Positions 45,167 to 53,236 of a stretch of 64,000 nucleotides of DNA are shown in pieces. The translations under genes and the position numbers were made by a program. The stretch covers positions 248,001 to 312,000 of the forward strand of contig NZ_WHNZ01000012.1 of the NCBI RefSeq assembly GCF_013141725.1, written 5' to 3'. Every line of letters begins with the position of its first letter. Position 1 is the stretch's first letter. This stretch comes from Paenibacillus planticolens. GTDB lineage: Bacteria > Bacillota > Bacilli > Paenibacillales > NBRC-103111. The notes under the pieces are model-generated. The model was not told the origin of the DNA, did no database searches, and was given only the letters and a program-made list of their open reading frames with translations.

Positions 45167-45239
45167 CTCTTTCTCATCTCATCTGGGCTCTGCTCTACTC
45201 AACTAAACTCTGCTCTACTTACCTAAACTCATCTAACTC
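45167..45239 (-). promoter_or_regulatory. TRAP-binding site: NAG triplets at five-base period in the trp leader
   Basis: Read on the minus strand, thirteen consecutive NAG triplets start exactly every five bases, with one more just before and one just after. All are GAG or TAG except one AAG and one CAG. TRAP, an 11-subunit ring, binds RNA with (G/U)AG repeats separated by two or three bases. The site ends about 115 bases before the attenuator. Part of it can pair with the terminator arm, so TRAP binding would free the terminator and shut the operon when tryptophan is high. mtrB is at 55629 in this window. Confidence 0.93.
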
Positions 45240-45240
45240 C

Positions 45241-45270
45241 ACTATACTACCGTGCAGCTTCATTTGTCAA
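45241..45270 (-). promoter_or_regulatory. sigma-A promoter of the trp operon
   Basis: The minus strand reads TTGACA, an 18-base spacer and TATAGT. The -35 lies inside the end of aroH and the -10 begins just after its stop codon. Transcription would start near 45234, at the very beginning of the TRAP triplets. Confidence 0.75.
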
Positions 45271-45633
45271 TTTAACAATATCAGGACGAAGCGCTTTAGC
45301 TTCCTTCAAATAAATATGGTTGATTTCCGCTTGGCTCTTCACTGTGTTGACTTGAACCATGAGACGGATACATTTGGGCAATGAGTTTTCAACCGGAACT
45401 TCCAACGAACACATCAACGGAACCAATTCCCAGCCAACCATCGTGCGAATGGCCCGTGCCGGAAATGTCGCCGTAATGTCTTCTGTCACTGTAATAAATA
45501 CCGAACAAATATCTTCCGGGCGAAAATCATTCGCCTCTACGATGGCACGAAGCAGTTCTCCAGTCGCGGATAAAATTTCTTCCGCTTCATTATGTTCAAC
45601 CGTCGTCGCACCACGAATTCCCCTACAGAACAT
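45247..45633 (-). CDS. aroH: chorismate mutase, AroH type
   Basis: AroH rearranges chorismate to prephenate for phenylalanine and tyrosine. The 128-residue protein belongs to the trimeric Bacillus type. It shows FCRGIRGATTVEHN at the start with the active-site Arg, the ITVTEDITATFPARAIR segment near residue 48 and CIRLMVQVNT near residue 88. It lies between aroB and trpE, as in the B. subtilis supraoperon, and carries the trp promoter -35 in its last codons. Confidence 0.95.
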   Translation of the reverse strand: MFCRGIRGATTVEHNEAEEILSATGELLRAIVEANDFRPEDICSVFITVTEDITATFPARAIRTMVGWELVPLMCSLEVPVENSLPKCIRLMVQVNTVKSQAEINHIYLKEAKALRPDIVKLTNEAAR

Positions 45634-45636
45634 CGG

Positions 45637-46731
45637 TTAACTCTCCCCTTTTAGAAGCTCGACAATTTGTCTGACTTGCTCGACGGTAACATCCTTACGA
45701 ATTTCAACTTTGCCAATTTCCGTAGGAATGATATAGACCATCGTACCTTCTTTAAATTTCTTATCGTGCATCATCGCGCTCATGATGCTATCCGTGTCCA
45801 AATGAGACGGAATGGCGACCGGCAATCCGTATTTCAGGAATAAGCCTTTGGTGACTTGATGGATCTCCTCGGCATATCCGAACTGCTGGGCAAGCTTAGC
45901 CGCGCCAACCATCCCAATGGAAATCGCTTCGCCATGCAGCAGCTCACCGTAACCGGCAACAGCTTCCAAGGCGTGACCGATGGTGTGGCCCAAATTTAGA
46001 ATCGCGCGCAAATCGTTCTCGCGTTCATCTTGGGACACGACGATCGACTTTACTTTACAACCTATGTAAAGCGCGTAACTAAGCGCTTCAGGATCAAGAG
46101 ACAACAGCTTCTCTGCGTTGTCGTCGCACCACTGTGTGAAAGCCGCGTCCCAGATCAAGCCGTGCTTGATCACTTCGGAGAGGCCCGCTTTCACCTGGCG
46201 CGGCGGCAAGGTCAAGAGCAAGTCGATGTCGAAGAGAACGAGCTCGGGCTGGTGGAACGCCCCGATGATGTTCTTCGCCATCGGATGGTTAACGGCTACC
46301 TTGCCGCCGACAGAACTGTCGTGGGCAAGTATCGTCGTCGGGATCTGCACGAAGCGGATCCCGCGCATGAAGCTCGCCGCAGCGAAGCCGGCGAGGTCGC
46401 CGACCACGCCTCCGCCTAGGGCCACGATCGCAGAGCTGCGATCAAGGCCCGCCCGGAGGGCGTCGGTCACGATTCCCTCGAGCTGCGCGAGGGATTTGGA
46501 TGTTTCGCCTGCGGGAACGACGCAGGCCGTTGCGGCGAAGCCGCCTTCTTGGAGCAGCGTCATGACGCGCTCCAGGTGCAGCGGAGCCACTTCGCTGTCG
46601 GTGACGACGAGCATCGGCGACTTGCGGCTGAGCTTCGCGCGGTCGAACAAAGACGCGATATTGTTCAGAATGCCTTGACCGATATAAATAGGATAAGACC
46701 GTTCTCCAAGCTCTACCGTGAGCTCTCTCAT
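45637..46731 (-). CDS. aroB: 3-dehydroquinate synthase
   Basis: AroB forms dehydroquinate from DAHP in the shikimate pathway using NAD and a divalent metal. The NAD-binding segment GGGVVGDLAGFAAASFMRGI is near residue 105. PTTILAHDSSVGGKVAVNHPMAKN is near residue 131, and metal ligands are in EVIKHG, LNLGHTIGHALE and LHGEAISIG. The length of 364 is normal. A part near 46350-46620 is clearly richer in G+C than its surroundings. It lies one base after aroF. Confidence 0.96.
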   Translation of the reverse strand: MRELTVELGERSYPIYIGQGILNNIASLFDRAKLSRKSPMLVVTDSEVAPLHLERVMTLLQEGGFAATACVVPAGETSKSLAQLEGIVTDALRAGLDRSSAIVALGGGVVGDLAGFAAASFMRGIRFVQIPTTILAHDSSVGGKVAVNHPMAKNIIGAFHQPELVLFDIDLLLTLPPRQVKAGLSEVIKHGLIWDAAFTQWCDDNAEKLLSLDPEALSYALYIGCKVKSIVVSQDERENDLRAILNLGHTIGHALEAVAGYGELLHGEAISIGMVGAAKLAQQFGYAEEIHQVTKGLFLKYGLPVAIPSHLDTDSIMSAMMHDKKFKEGTMVYIIPTEIGKVEIRKDVTVEQVRQIVELLKGES

Positions 46732-46732
46732 A

Positions 46733-47896
46733 TTAGTAGCTCTCCACTTGTTTCAAAAAGTTGTTTAAGTTCGCACGAATCTCCTCGATGGAGTCACCGC
46801 CGAATTTATCCAAGAACGCATTCGCAACTTCCCATGCAATCACGTTCTCCATAATGACGCCAGCAGCCGGGACTGCACAAGTGTCTGAACGCTCAACCTG
46901 CGCTGTGAACACTTCTTTCGTGTCAATGTCAACGCTTTGCAGCGGCTTGTAAAGCGTAGAGATCGGCTTCATCACGCCGCGAACAACGATTTGCTCGCCT
47001 GTCGTCATTCCGCCTTCAAATCCGCCTGCGCGATTCGTTCTGCGTCTAAAGCCGGTTTCCTCTGTATATAAAATTTCATCATGCACATTCGATCCTCTAC
47101 GCTCAGCAGCTTCGAAGCCAATGCCGAATTCCACGCCTTTGAACGCTTGAATGGAAAGAACCGCTTGCGCAATTTTACCATCCAATTTGCGGTCCCATTG
47201 CACGTGGCTGCCAAGTCCTACCGGCACGCCTTCAATGATGACTTCAACGATTCCGCCAAGTGTGTCGCCATCTTCTTTGGCTGCGTCGATAGCCGCGATC
47301 ATTTTGGCTTCCGCGTCTTTATCCACTACACGCACCGGTGACTCCTCCGTTAAGCGAATGAGCTCATCGATCGGCAGCTCTTGACGCTGTGCTTCCACAT
47401 CCCCGATACGGATCACTTGCCCGGCAACCTTGATCCCGAACTCCGCCAGCAACTGGCGTGCAACCGCCCCTGTCGCTACGCGCATGGTCGTTTCGCGGGC
47501 GCTTGAACGCTCCAAAATGTTGCGCAGATCTTTCTGATTATATTTGAGACCGCCATTCAAATCAGCATGTCCGGGGCGAGGACGGTTCACGCGGCGTTTG
47601 CCTTCGCTATCCTCTTCGACCGGCTCAATGCCCATTACGGAAGTCCAATGCTTCCAGTCATTGTTGACAACGACAAGCGCGATCGGAGCGCCTGTTGTTT
47701 TGCCATGGCGCACACCGCCTGCAATCGTTGCCGTATCTTTTTCAATCTGCATCCGACGACCGCGGCCATACCCCTTCTGACGTCTATGTAATTGAAAATT
47801 CAAATCCTCAAAGTTCAGGGTTACATTACTTGGAAACCCTTCAATAATCGCAGTGAGCTGCGGTCCATGTGTTTCTCCTGCCGTTAAATATCTCAC
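46733..47896 (-). CDS. aroF: chorismate synthase
   Basis: This FMN-dependent enzyme makes chorismate from EPSP. It opens with [21 protein letters not shown]. The signatures [26 protein letters not shown] near residue 92, [12 protein letters not shown] near residue 115, and the C-terminal segment [15 protein letters not shown] near residue 300 are all present. The length of 387 is normal for the longer Firmicute form. The start is GTG with GGGGG nine bases upstream. In E. coli nomenclature it is aroC. It is the first gene of the aromatic supraoperon, behind a leader of about 125 bases. Confidence 0.96.
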   Translation of the reverse strand: MRYLTAGETHGPQLTAIIEGFPSNVTLNFEDLNFQLHRRQKGYGRGRRMQIEKDTATIAGGVRHGKTTGAPIALVVVNNDWKHWTSVMGIEPVEEDSEGKRRVNRPRPGHADLNGGLKYNQKDLRNILERSSARETTMRVATGAVARQLLAEFGIKVAGQVIRIGDVEAQRQELPIDELIRLTEESPVRVVDKDAEAKMIAAIDAAKEDGDTLGGIVEVIIEGVPVGLGSHVQWDRKLDGKIAQAVLSIQAFKGVEFGIGFEAAERRGSNVHDEILYTEETGFRRRTNRAGGFEGGMTTGEQIVVRGVMKPISTLYKPLQSVDIDTKEVFTAQVERSDTCAVPAAGVIMENVIAWEVANAFLDKFGGDSIEEIRANLNNFLKQVESY

Positions 47897-47944
47897 AATC
47901 CGTTACCCCCTATAATTTGGTGAATCATTAGCCTATAAGTTCTG

Positions 47945-48003
47945 GCAAGCTGAACGTATTCCAATAGCAGCTTGCAGTTGCTTCCAAACGCTTTAGCGCT
48001 TTG
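47945..48003 (-). ncRNA. two hairpins in the aroF 5' leader
   Basis: One stem has the perfect arms GCAAGCTG (47945-47952) and CAGCTTGC (47968-47975). The other has CAAACGC (47985-47991) and GCGCTTTG (47996-48003) with a bulged base. Both lie between the -10 box and the start codon. No poly-T follows, so they are not terminators. A role in mRNA stability or control is possible. Confidence 0.4.
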
Positions 48004-48024
48004 ACGCGCGATTATCTTTAAGTC

Positions 48025-48053
48025 ATTATAGTATAGGTACTCTTGTTTGGCAA
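48025..48053 (-). promoter_or_regulatory. sigma-A promoter of aroF (aromatic supraoperon)
   Basis: The minus strand reads TTGCCA, a 17-base spacer and TATAAT. It lies about 125 bases before the aroF GTG and just downstream of the terminator of the preceding small gene. Confidence 0.82.
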
Positions 48054-48065
48054 CAGCACAAACGC

Positions 48066-48114
48066 AAAAACACGCTTTGCCTCTAAGGGATTTTCCCTTA
48101 ACCGCAAGCGTGTT
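48066..48114 (-). terminator. terminator after the 54-residue gene
   Basis: Outer arms AACACGCTT and AAGCGTGTT with inner arms AAGGGA and TCCCTT around TTTT make a long stem. On the minus strand TTTTTGCG follows. Confidence 0.85.
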
Positions 48115-48136
48115 GGCATCTGCTCAGGAGCATAGG

Positions 48137-48301
48137 TTACCCGTGCATAGGCTGCTTCTGGACAACTCTCGGAAGTTCTGCCATTTGTGGGTCATTCATC
48201 AAGCCCATAATTTGCGACGAATCTACTCCCAAAATTTGCGCACATTCTTGAATGGAGATCATTCCCCTGCGATAAGCGGTAATCACTTTGCGTTTGTCCA
48301 T
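48137..48301 (-). CDS. small conserved-looking protein of unknown function (54 residues)
   Basis: A 54-codon frame from ATG at 48301 to TAA at 48137. It encodes a soluble helical protein beginning MDKRKVITAYRRGMISIQEC and containing AQILGVDSSQIMGLM, which looks like a small helix-turn-helix or a DegV-like recognition helix pair. GGGGG lies five bases before the ATG and a strong terminator follows the stop, so it is a complete small gene. It lies between cheR and aroF. No function can be given. Confidence 0.72.
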   Translation of the reverse strand: MDKRKVITAYRRGMISIQECAQILGVDSSQIMGLMNDPQMAELPRVVQKQPMHG

Positions 48302-48395
48302 AAGAGCCCCCTAAGAGTTTGCTTCAGTTTATTTCTAGATCTAATTAACGTCACTGAGTTATGCTACATCTTAGTATTGGAAAATATGGGATTTC

Positions 48396-49181
48396 TTATA
48401 CACCTTTTTTGCGATAAAAGAAAGTATCCGCCGGTTCCAAGTCATATTGCCCTGGGGAGAAAATCTGCTCTGTCGAGCCCACGAACAACAAGCCACCCGG
48501 TTTCAACGCTCTTGAAAATTTTTGATACAGCACATGCTTCGCTTCTTCCGTGAAATAGATGATCACATTGCGGCATACAATCAGATCAAATCCGGTATCA
48601 AACGAATCGACTAGCAGGTTCTGCTTTTGAAATTTAACTTGCTTCTTCAGCTCATCCGAAACATGATACATCAATTGTTCTTGACGAAAATATTTCTTCA
48701 CATACTTCTCAGGAACGTCTCTCAGCGAACGATCGAGATAGACCCCTTTACGCGCCTTGTCAAGTGCGCCTTCATCGATATCCGTCGCAAGCAGATGGAC
48801 ATCGTTCAAAGCTCCTTGCTCCGCCAGAATCATCGCTAACGTATATGGCTCCTCGCCGGTTGAACAGGCTGCGCTCCAAACCTTCAACCTGCGATTCTTT
48901 TTGAGCATCTCGGGAACAAACCTCGACTCCACAAGCTCCCACCGATTCGGGTTGCGCCAAAACTCGGATACATTGATCGTCATCCGATCCAGAAATTCAT
49001 AAAAGAGTTCTTTATTTTTCATCATGGCATCAAAAAAAGAGACGAACGTTTGATAGCCACGTTTCATTCGCAATGTTGTCAGACGTCTTTTCATTTGCGC
49101 TTCTTTATAAAGAGCAAGATCAATGGACGTATGTTCTTTTACTTTTTTAATAAAAAACAAAAAATCCTGATCTTCTTCCAT
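48396..49181 (-). CDS. cheR: CheR, chemotaxis protein methyltransferase
   Basis: CheR methylates glutamates of chemoreceptors using S-adenosylmethionine. The N-terminal helical domain (about residues 1-75) includes the basic helix LYKEAQMKRRLTTLRMKRGY, which contacts receptors. The methyltransferase domain contains NVSEFWRNPNRWE, then VWSAACSTGEEPYTLAMIL near residue 100 and DLIVCRNVIIYF near residue 200. The length is 261 from ATG at 49181; a GTG three codons upstream is less likely. No other chemotaxis gene is nearby, as in B. subtilis. Confidence 0.95.
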   Translation of the reverse strand: MEEDQDFLFFIKKVKEHTSIDLALYKEAQMKRRLTTLRMKRGYQTFVSFFDAMMKNKELFYEFLDRMTINVSEFWRNPNRWELVESRFVPEMLKKNRRLKVWSAACSTGEEPYTLAMILAEQGALNDVHLLATDIDEGALDKARKGVYLDRSLRDVPEKYVKKYFRQEQLMYHVSDELKKQVKFQKQNLLVDSFDTGFDLIVCRNVIIYFTEEAKHVLYQKFSRALKPGGLLFVGSTEQIFSPGQYDLEPADTFFYRKKGV

Positions 49182-49261
49182 GCTGCCCACCCGCCTTGGT
49201 TATTGTCTAAGTACCATACATTCTTGCAAACCTTGCCAAATTCCTTCAAAACCCGACAAAA

Positions 49262-49295
49262 AAAAAGAAACCTGCATCCAAAAAGATGACAGGTT
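49262..49295 (-). terminator. terminator after ndk
   Basis: On the minus strand AACCTG-T-CATC, a six-base loop and GATG-CAGGTT are followed by TTCTTTTTTT. Confidence 0.82.
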
Positions 49296-49310
49296 CTTAG
49301 GTTTTCATAG

Positions 49311-49754
49311 CTAGATCCACTGTTGAATGACTTTCGTATAGTCAAGGATCTCGTCCTTTTTGAAGAAATTGCCGATTTCGCGTTCAGCGCTTTCCGGTGA
49401 ATCGGAGCCATGGATAAGATTTAAATTCGTATGTACGGCATAGTCGCCACGGATCGTACCCGGCGCTGCTTCCAGTGAATTCGTTTTGCCAATCAACGTG
49501 CGAGATAAAGGAATCACTTGATCCCCCTGCCACACCATTGCGAAAACGGGTCCGGACGTAATAAAATTAACGAGTCTGTCGTAAAAATCTTTTCCTTTAT
49601 GCTCGGCATAATGAAACTCGGCTTGCTCTCTCGATACCATCGTCAGTTTACTGCCGATTAATTGAAAGCCTTTCTGTTCGAAGCGCTTTACAATCTCACC
49701 GATCAATCCACGCTGCACGCCGTCCGGCTTCACCATCAAAAATGTTTTTTCCAT
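49311..49754 (-). CDS. ndk: nucleoside diphosphate kinase
   Basis: Ndk equilibrates nucleoside di- and triphosphates through a phosphohistidine. The protein starts [21 protein letters not shown]. The catalytic His is in [16 protein letters not shown] near residue 115, with the family segment [21 protein letters not shown] before it. The length of 147 is normal. Its place between hepT and cheR is conserved with B. subtilis. A 170-base gap upstream carries a tandem repeat. Confidence 0.97.
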   Translation of the reverse strand: MEKTFLMVKPDGVQRGLIGEIVKRFEQKGFQLIGSKLTMVSREQAEFHYAEHKGKDFYDRLVNFITSGPVFAMVWQGDQVIPLSRTLIGKTNSLEAAPGTIRGDYAVHTNLNLIHGSDSPESAEREIGNFFKKDEILDYTKVIQQWI

Positions 49755-49774
49755 ATAACGACTTCCTCCTTAGA

Positions 49775-49850
49775 GTTTTCTTTGGAAAACTTACATCGTA
49801 AGCATCTGCTGTGTTTTCTTTAGAAAACTTGCCTCGTAAGCCTATACTCC
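49775..49850. repeat. two-copy 38-base tandem repeat upstream of ndk
   Basis: Copies at 49775-49812 and 49813-49850 match in 25 of their first 28 bases. Each contains the inverted repeats GTTTTC/GAAAAC and CTTAC/GTAAG (the second copy CTTGC/GTAAG), so each could fold into two small hairpins. Confidence 0.65.
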
Positions 49851-49924
49851 ATAAGGTTAGAGCTATGTACTTCTTCTTAGTTTACACTTTTTGGCATATT
49901 TTCTCAAATTGCAGCGATCGCCCC

Positions 49925-50902
49925 TTAATACGACCGATTGCCGATGAAATGAGCAACCTCGATCAAATCTTTCTTCGCTTGGCCGCCAGGCAGCTTGTCC
50001 AAAGAAGCAATCGCTTTATCAAGGTACTTCCGGGACAACGCTTCCGCCTTTTCAATGCCGTCGCTGTTTCGGATCATATCCAGGAACCCGCTCACATCCG
50101 TTTGTCCGTCCAATTTATGTATACGTTCTAATTCGGCCAATATCAGCGGCTTCAGAGAAGGATCTTGCAAAGCGTACAGTACGGGAAGCGTGATGTTGCC
50201 TTGTTTCACATCTGAACCGGGCGGTTTGCCAATCTGCTTCTCCGTGCCGATCAGATCCAGAATATCATCGCGGATTTGAAACGTCATGCCGATGTTGTAA
50301 CCGAAGCTGTACAGCTTATTGCAAATCCAATCCGGAGCGTCTGCCGCCATGGCTCCCAATTTGCAGGAAATGGCGATCAGGAGCGCCGTTTTGCGTCTTA
50401 TTCGCAACAAGTAATCGCGGATCGTTTGTTCGGAATGAAAGAAAAAGCGGATTTGTTCCATTTCGCCGATAGACATTTCCACGATCGCTTTCGACATGAT
50501 TTGATGTACAGCCGGTTTGTGGATTTGCGTAATGACGCCTAAAGCTTTAGCAAATATGTAGTCTCCCGTAAACATCGCAATCCGGTTGTCCCATTTGGAC
50601 CGAACCGTTAATTGTCCGCGCCTTGTGTTCGCGTCGTCAATGACATCATCGTGAACAAGCGAGGCCATATGAATGAGCTCCAGCGGCACCGCGACGCACT
50701 TCATCGTTTCCAGCCGGTAATGTCCAAACTCGCCGGAGAGCAGTACAAAGACCGGGCGAATACGCTTTCCGCCAGCCTTCAATAAATGGTTGGACGTTTC
50801 TCTCAGCATCGCGTGATCGGTATATACGCTTTCTTCGAGCGCTTTTTCAATAGCAGCTATATCTTTTTTCTTTCTTGAATAAATATCGATTAAATTTTTC
50901 AT
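49925..50902 (-). CDS. hepT: heptaprenyl diphosphate synthase component II (polyprenyl synthetase)
   Basis: This is the catalytic subunit that chains isopentenyl units to make the menaquinone side chain. The first aspartate-rich motif is LVHDDVIDDANTRRG near residue 83 and the second is QIRDDILDLIG near residue 210. GGKRIRPVFVLL near residue 44 is the usual IPP-binding region. The length is 325. The ATG overlaps the mqnA stop as ATGA. It needs the small HepS subunit, encoded at 54006. Confidence 0.94.
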   Translation of the reverse strand: MKNLIDIYSRKKKDIAAIEKALEESVYTDHAMLRETSNHLLKAGGKRIRPVFVLLSGEFGHYRLETMKCVAVPLELIHMASLVHDDVIDDANTRRGQLTVRSKWDNRIAMFTGDYIFAKALGVITQIHKPAVHQIMSKAIVEMSIGEMEQIRFFFHSEQTIRDYLLRIRRKTALLIAISCKLGAMAADAPDWICNKLYSFGYNIGMTFQIRDDILDLIGTEKQIGKPPGSDVKQGNITLPVLYALQDPSLKPLILAELERIHKLDGQTDVSGFLDMIRNSDGIEKAEALSRKYLDKAIASLDKLPGGQAKKDLIEVAHFIGNRSY

Positions 50903-51762
50903 TCTGTCACCCGTGCCACTTTAGTCTCAGACCATAAAGCGATACTTACCGGTTTCGGCAGGAAACCAAGCTCATAACAATACTTGTAGTAGGTAGCAAG
51001 TCCTTCCCATTGCTCCGTTCCAAAATCATAACATAACGTATGAAAATAATGATGCCAATATGTAGCCGTGCCGCCTACCGAAGCTTGCGCCTCGCTAATC
51101 ATTTCCTCCGGATTGCGATGTGCTTTCGCTTTACTTGCCATGAACGCCTCAAAAACATCAGCCACCAGTTCCGGGTACATCTCAGCCGTCTCTTTGCGTA
51201 TCGCCCACACGGCGAAGGAAATCCATTGGCCGGTCCATTTCGCCCATTCTTGCCCAAGATCTGTAATCATATACGTTTTATTGCGCCAGCTCTCTTTGAT
51301 CGCATCATCGCCAATGAGCAGCGCCCCGTCCGCCCGAGCCATCATGCTATCAACATTCGGATGCGCATACTCATAAGTGGGCTTCCCGCCATAAAATTTC
51401 TCAAGAATGATTTTAAGCAAATTCACGGATGTAGCTGAAGTTGTCGGCAGCATAATATGCCCGTTCGCGATTTCGCGGAGCGGCTTTTCATGGAACAATA
51501 AAATCGAATTGACTTCTCCATAAGCGCTAACGGACAAATCCGGATACAACAAGTATTTCTCGAAGGATTCCCCGTAGGCAAAGGAAGAAATCGGTCCCAT
51601 ATCAATGTTTCCAGCAGCCATAGCTTGATTCAGTGAAGTTGGAACTTGTTCAATTATGTCCACATCCGAAGTGCTCATAAGCTCCGGAAAATAATAATAG
51701 ATCGGCCAAACGTTCGTATAGTTGATTCGGCCAATGCGGATTTTCGGGTCAGCGCTCATCAT
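50899..51762 (-). CDS. mqnA: MqnA-type chorismate dehydratase (futalosine menaquinone pathway)
   Basis: MqnA dehydrates chorismate to 3-enolpyruvylbenzoate, the first step of the futalosine route to menaquinone. The fold is that of a periplasmic-binding protein used as an enzyme. The N terminus IRIGRINYTNVWPIYYYFPEL and the segments GNIDMGPISSFAYGE and DGALLIGDDAIKE are typical. The ATG at 51762 (or the adjacent ATG at 51759) follows GGGGAG; the frame upstream overlaps ubiX. The length is about 287. The family also includes MqnD, but the SSFAYG region and neighbours favour MqnA. Confidence 0.85.
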   Translation of the reverse strand: MMSADPKIRIGRINYTNVWPIYYYFPELMSTSDVDIIEQVPTSLNQAMAAGNIDMGPISSFAYGESFEKYLLYPDLSVSAYGEVNSILLFHEKPLREIANGHIMLPTTSATSVNLLKIILEKFYGGKPTYEYAHPNVDSMMARADGALLIGDDAIKESWRNKTYMITDLGQEWAKWTGQWISFAVWAIRKETAEMYPELVADVFEAFMASKAKAHRNPEEMISEAQASVGGTATYWHHYFHTLCYDFGTEQWEGLATYYKYCYELGFLPKPVSIALWSETKVARVTE

Positions 51763-52357
51763 GGTTATCTCCCCATCTTCGGTACAAGGAATGCTCAATC
51801 TCCATGCTGTCCAGCACTTTGCCTACCAAAAAATCGACCATCTCTTCTAAAGAGCGCGGACGATTATAAAAGGCGGGCATCGCCGGAAGCATGCGTACGC
51901 CCATTCTGGATAAGGTTAGCATGTTTTCTAAATGTATGGCATGTAATGGCGTTTCCCTTGGAACCAGAATTAATTTTCTTCCTTCTTTCAGCATGACATC
52001 TGCTGTCCGCTCTAACAAGTTATCTGACGATCCGTGCGCAATGCCGGATAACGTGCCCATTGAGCAAGGGATGACAACCATTCCTTTCGTGCGAAAGGAT
52101 CCGCTGGCTACGGTCGCTCCTATATCAGCAATAGGATGATAGTCAAACGTGCCTGCTCGTCCGCCAAAGTGCTCCTGGAGCATCTCCTTGCGCTTGCCGG
52201 CATTCCAATCCAATTCATCGTGCAGGACTCTCCAGCCGGCCTCCGTAACGATCAGATGTACGTTTAATCCTTGATCCAGCATGACCTGACACAGCCTGAC
52301 GCCATAAATGGCTCCGCTAGCCCCTGTAATCCCTATCACCCAATTGCCTCTGCTCAT
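51749..52357 (-). CDS. ubiX: UbiX-type flavin prenyltransferase
   Basis: UbiX prenylates FMN to make the cofactor of UbiD-type decarboxylases. The FMN-binding GITGASGAIYGVRL opens the protein. CSMGTLSGIAHGSSDNLLERTADVMLKEGRKLILVPRETPLH spans the second signature near residues 95-140 (given here only as landmarks). The length of 202 is typical. In the futalosine pathway a UbiD-like decarboxylase acts late, so this gene fits its mqnA and ubiA neighbours. It overlaps ubiA by four bases (ATGA). Confidence 0.9.
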   Translation of the reverse strand: MSRGNWVIGITGASGAIYGVRLCQVMLDQGLNVHLIVTEAGWRVLHDELDWNAGKRKEMLQEHFGGRAGTFDYHPIADIGATVASGSFRTKGMVVIPCSMGTLSGIAHGSSDNLLERTADVMLKEGRKLILVPRETPLHAIHLENMLTLSRMGVRMLPAMPAFYNRPRSLEEMVDFLVGKVLDSMEIEHSLYRRWGDNHDER

Positions 52358-53229
52358 AAGTACTGCCTCACAAGCACATCAAGCAGTGTAAATACAAACA
52401 TCACAAGGCTGAGCACACCGTTCATCGTGAAGAAAGCTGTATTCAGCTTAGATAAATCCTGTGGTGAGACAAGTCGGTGTTCTTTGTACAAAATAAAATA
52501 CGCAATAACAAGGCCTACCAAATAGAACCAGCTTAAATGTGTGATGAAGAATAAAGTAACGAGTCCTACTGCTGTAAGTACGTGCAAGACACGCGCTGTA
52601 TTAAGAGCTGCCTTAATGCCAAAGCGGCTCGGCAATGAATGAAGACCTTCGTTGCGGTCGAACTCAGCATCCTGACAAGCATAGATCAGATCAAAGCCGG
52701 CACTCCAGCACACAACAGTCAAATAAAATATGATAGAAGCCCATGTGAATTGGCCTGTCACGGCAATCCATCCGCCTAGAGGGGCTAATCCTAATGTCAA
52801 GCCGAGTACAAAGTGGCATGTCCATGTGAATCTTTTGGTATAGGAGTAAAAGACAAGAAAAAACACTGCGATTGGCAGCAGTTTCATTGACAATGTACTT
52901 AATTTTGAGGTTGCCCAGAAAAGCAATGCAAATGAAATAATAATATAGATAATAACTTGCGGGATGGAAATCAACCCCGCGGGTATTGCGCGATTTTCCG
53001 TGCGCGGATTTTTCTTGTCTATCGCTTTATCGATGACTCGGTTTAATGCCATCGCCGCGGTTCTCGCTCCAACCATCGCCAGCGTAATCCAGCCAATCTG
53101 TGCCCAACTCGGCAAATGTCCATTTAATACCACGGATCCAAGAATTGCCCCCATGAAAGCAAAAGGCAGTGCAAAAACACTGTGTTCAAACTTAATCATT
53201 TCTAGAAAAATTTTTAATTTAGTAAACAT
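52354..53229 (-). CDS. ubiA: UbiA family prenyltransferase (MqnP / 4-hydroxybenzoate-type)
   Basis: A 291-residue membrane prenyltransferase with eight or nine hydrophobic segments. The first aspartate motif is NRVIDKAIDKKNPRTENRAIPAG near residue 67 and the second is CQDAEFDRNEGLHSLP near residue 190. Together with mqnA and ubiX it most likely prenylates the bicyclic acid of the futalosine route rather than 4-hydroxybenzoate. The ATG at 53229 follows AGGAG, which overlaps the menG stop; an upstream start would overlap menG. Confidence 0.87.
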   Translation of the reverse strand: MFTKLKIFLEMIKFEHSVFALPFAFMGAILGSVVLNGHLPSWAQIGWITLAMVGARTAAMALNRVIDKAIDKKNPRTENRAIPAGLISIPQVIIYIIISFALLFWATSKLSTLSMKLLPIAVFFLVFYSYTKRFTWTCHFVLGLTLGLAPLGGWIAVTGQFTWASIIFYLTVVCWSAGFDLIYACQDAEFDRNEGLHSLPSRFGIKAALNTARVLHVLTAVGLVTLFFITHLSWFYLVGLVIAYFILYKEHRLVSPQDLSKLNTAFFTMNGVLSLVMFVFTLLDVLVRQYL

Positions 53230-53236
53230 ATGTGCA

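Noticed and set aside
48047..48553. 168-codon plus-strand frame over the aroF promoter and cheR end
   Set aside because: It crosses a terminator and two minus-strand genes and has no family features.
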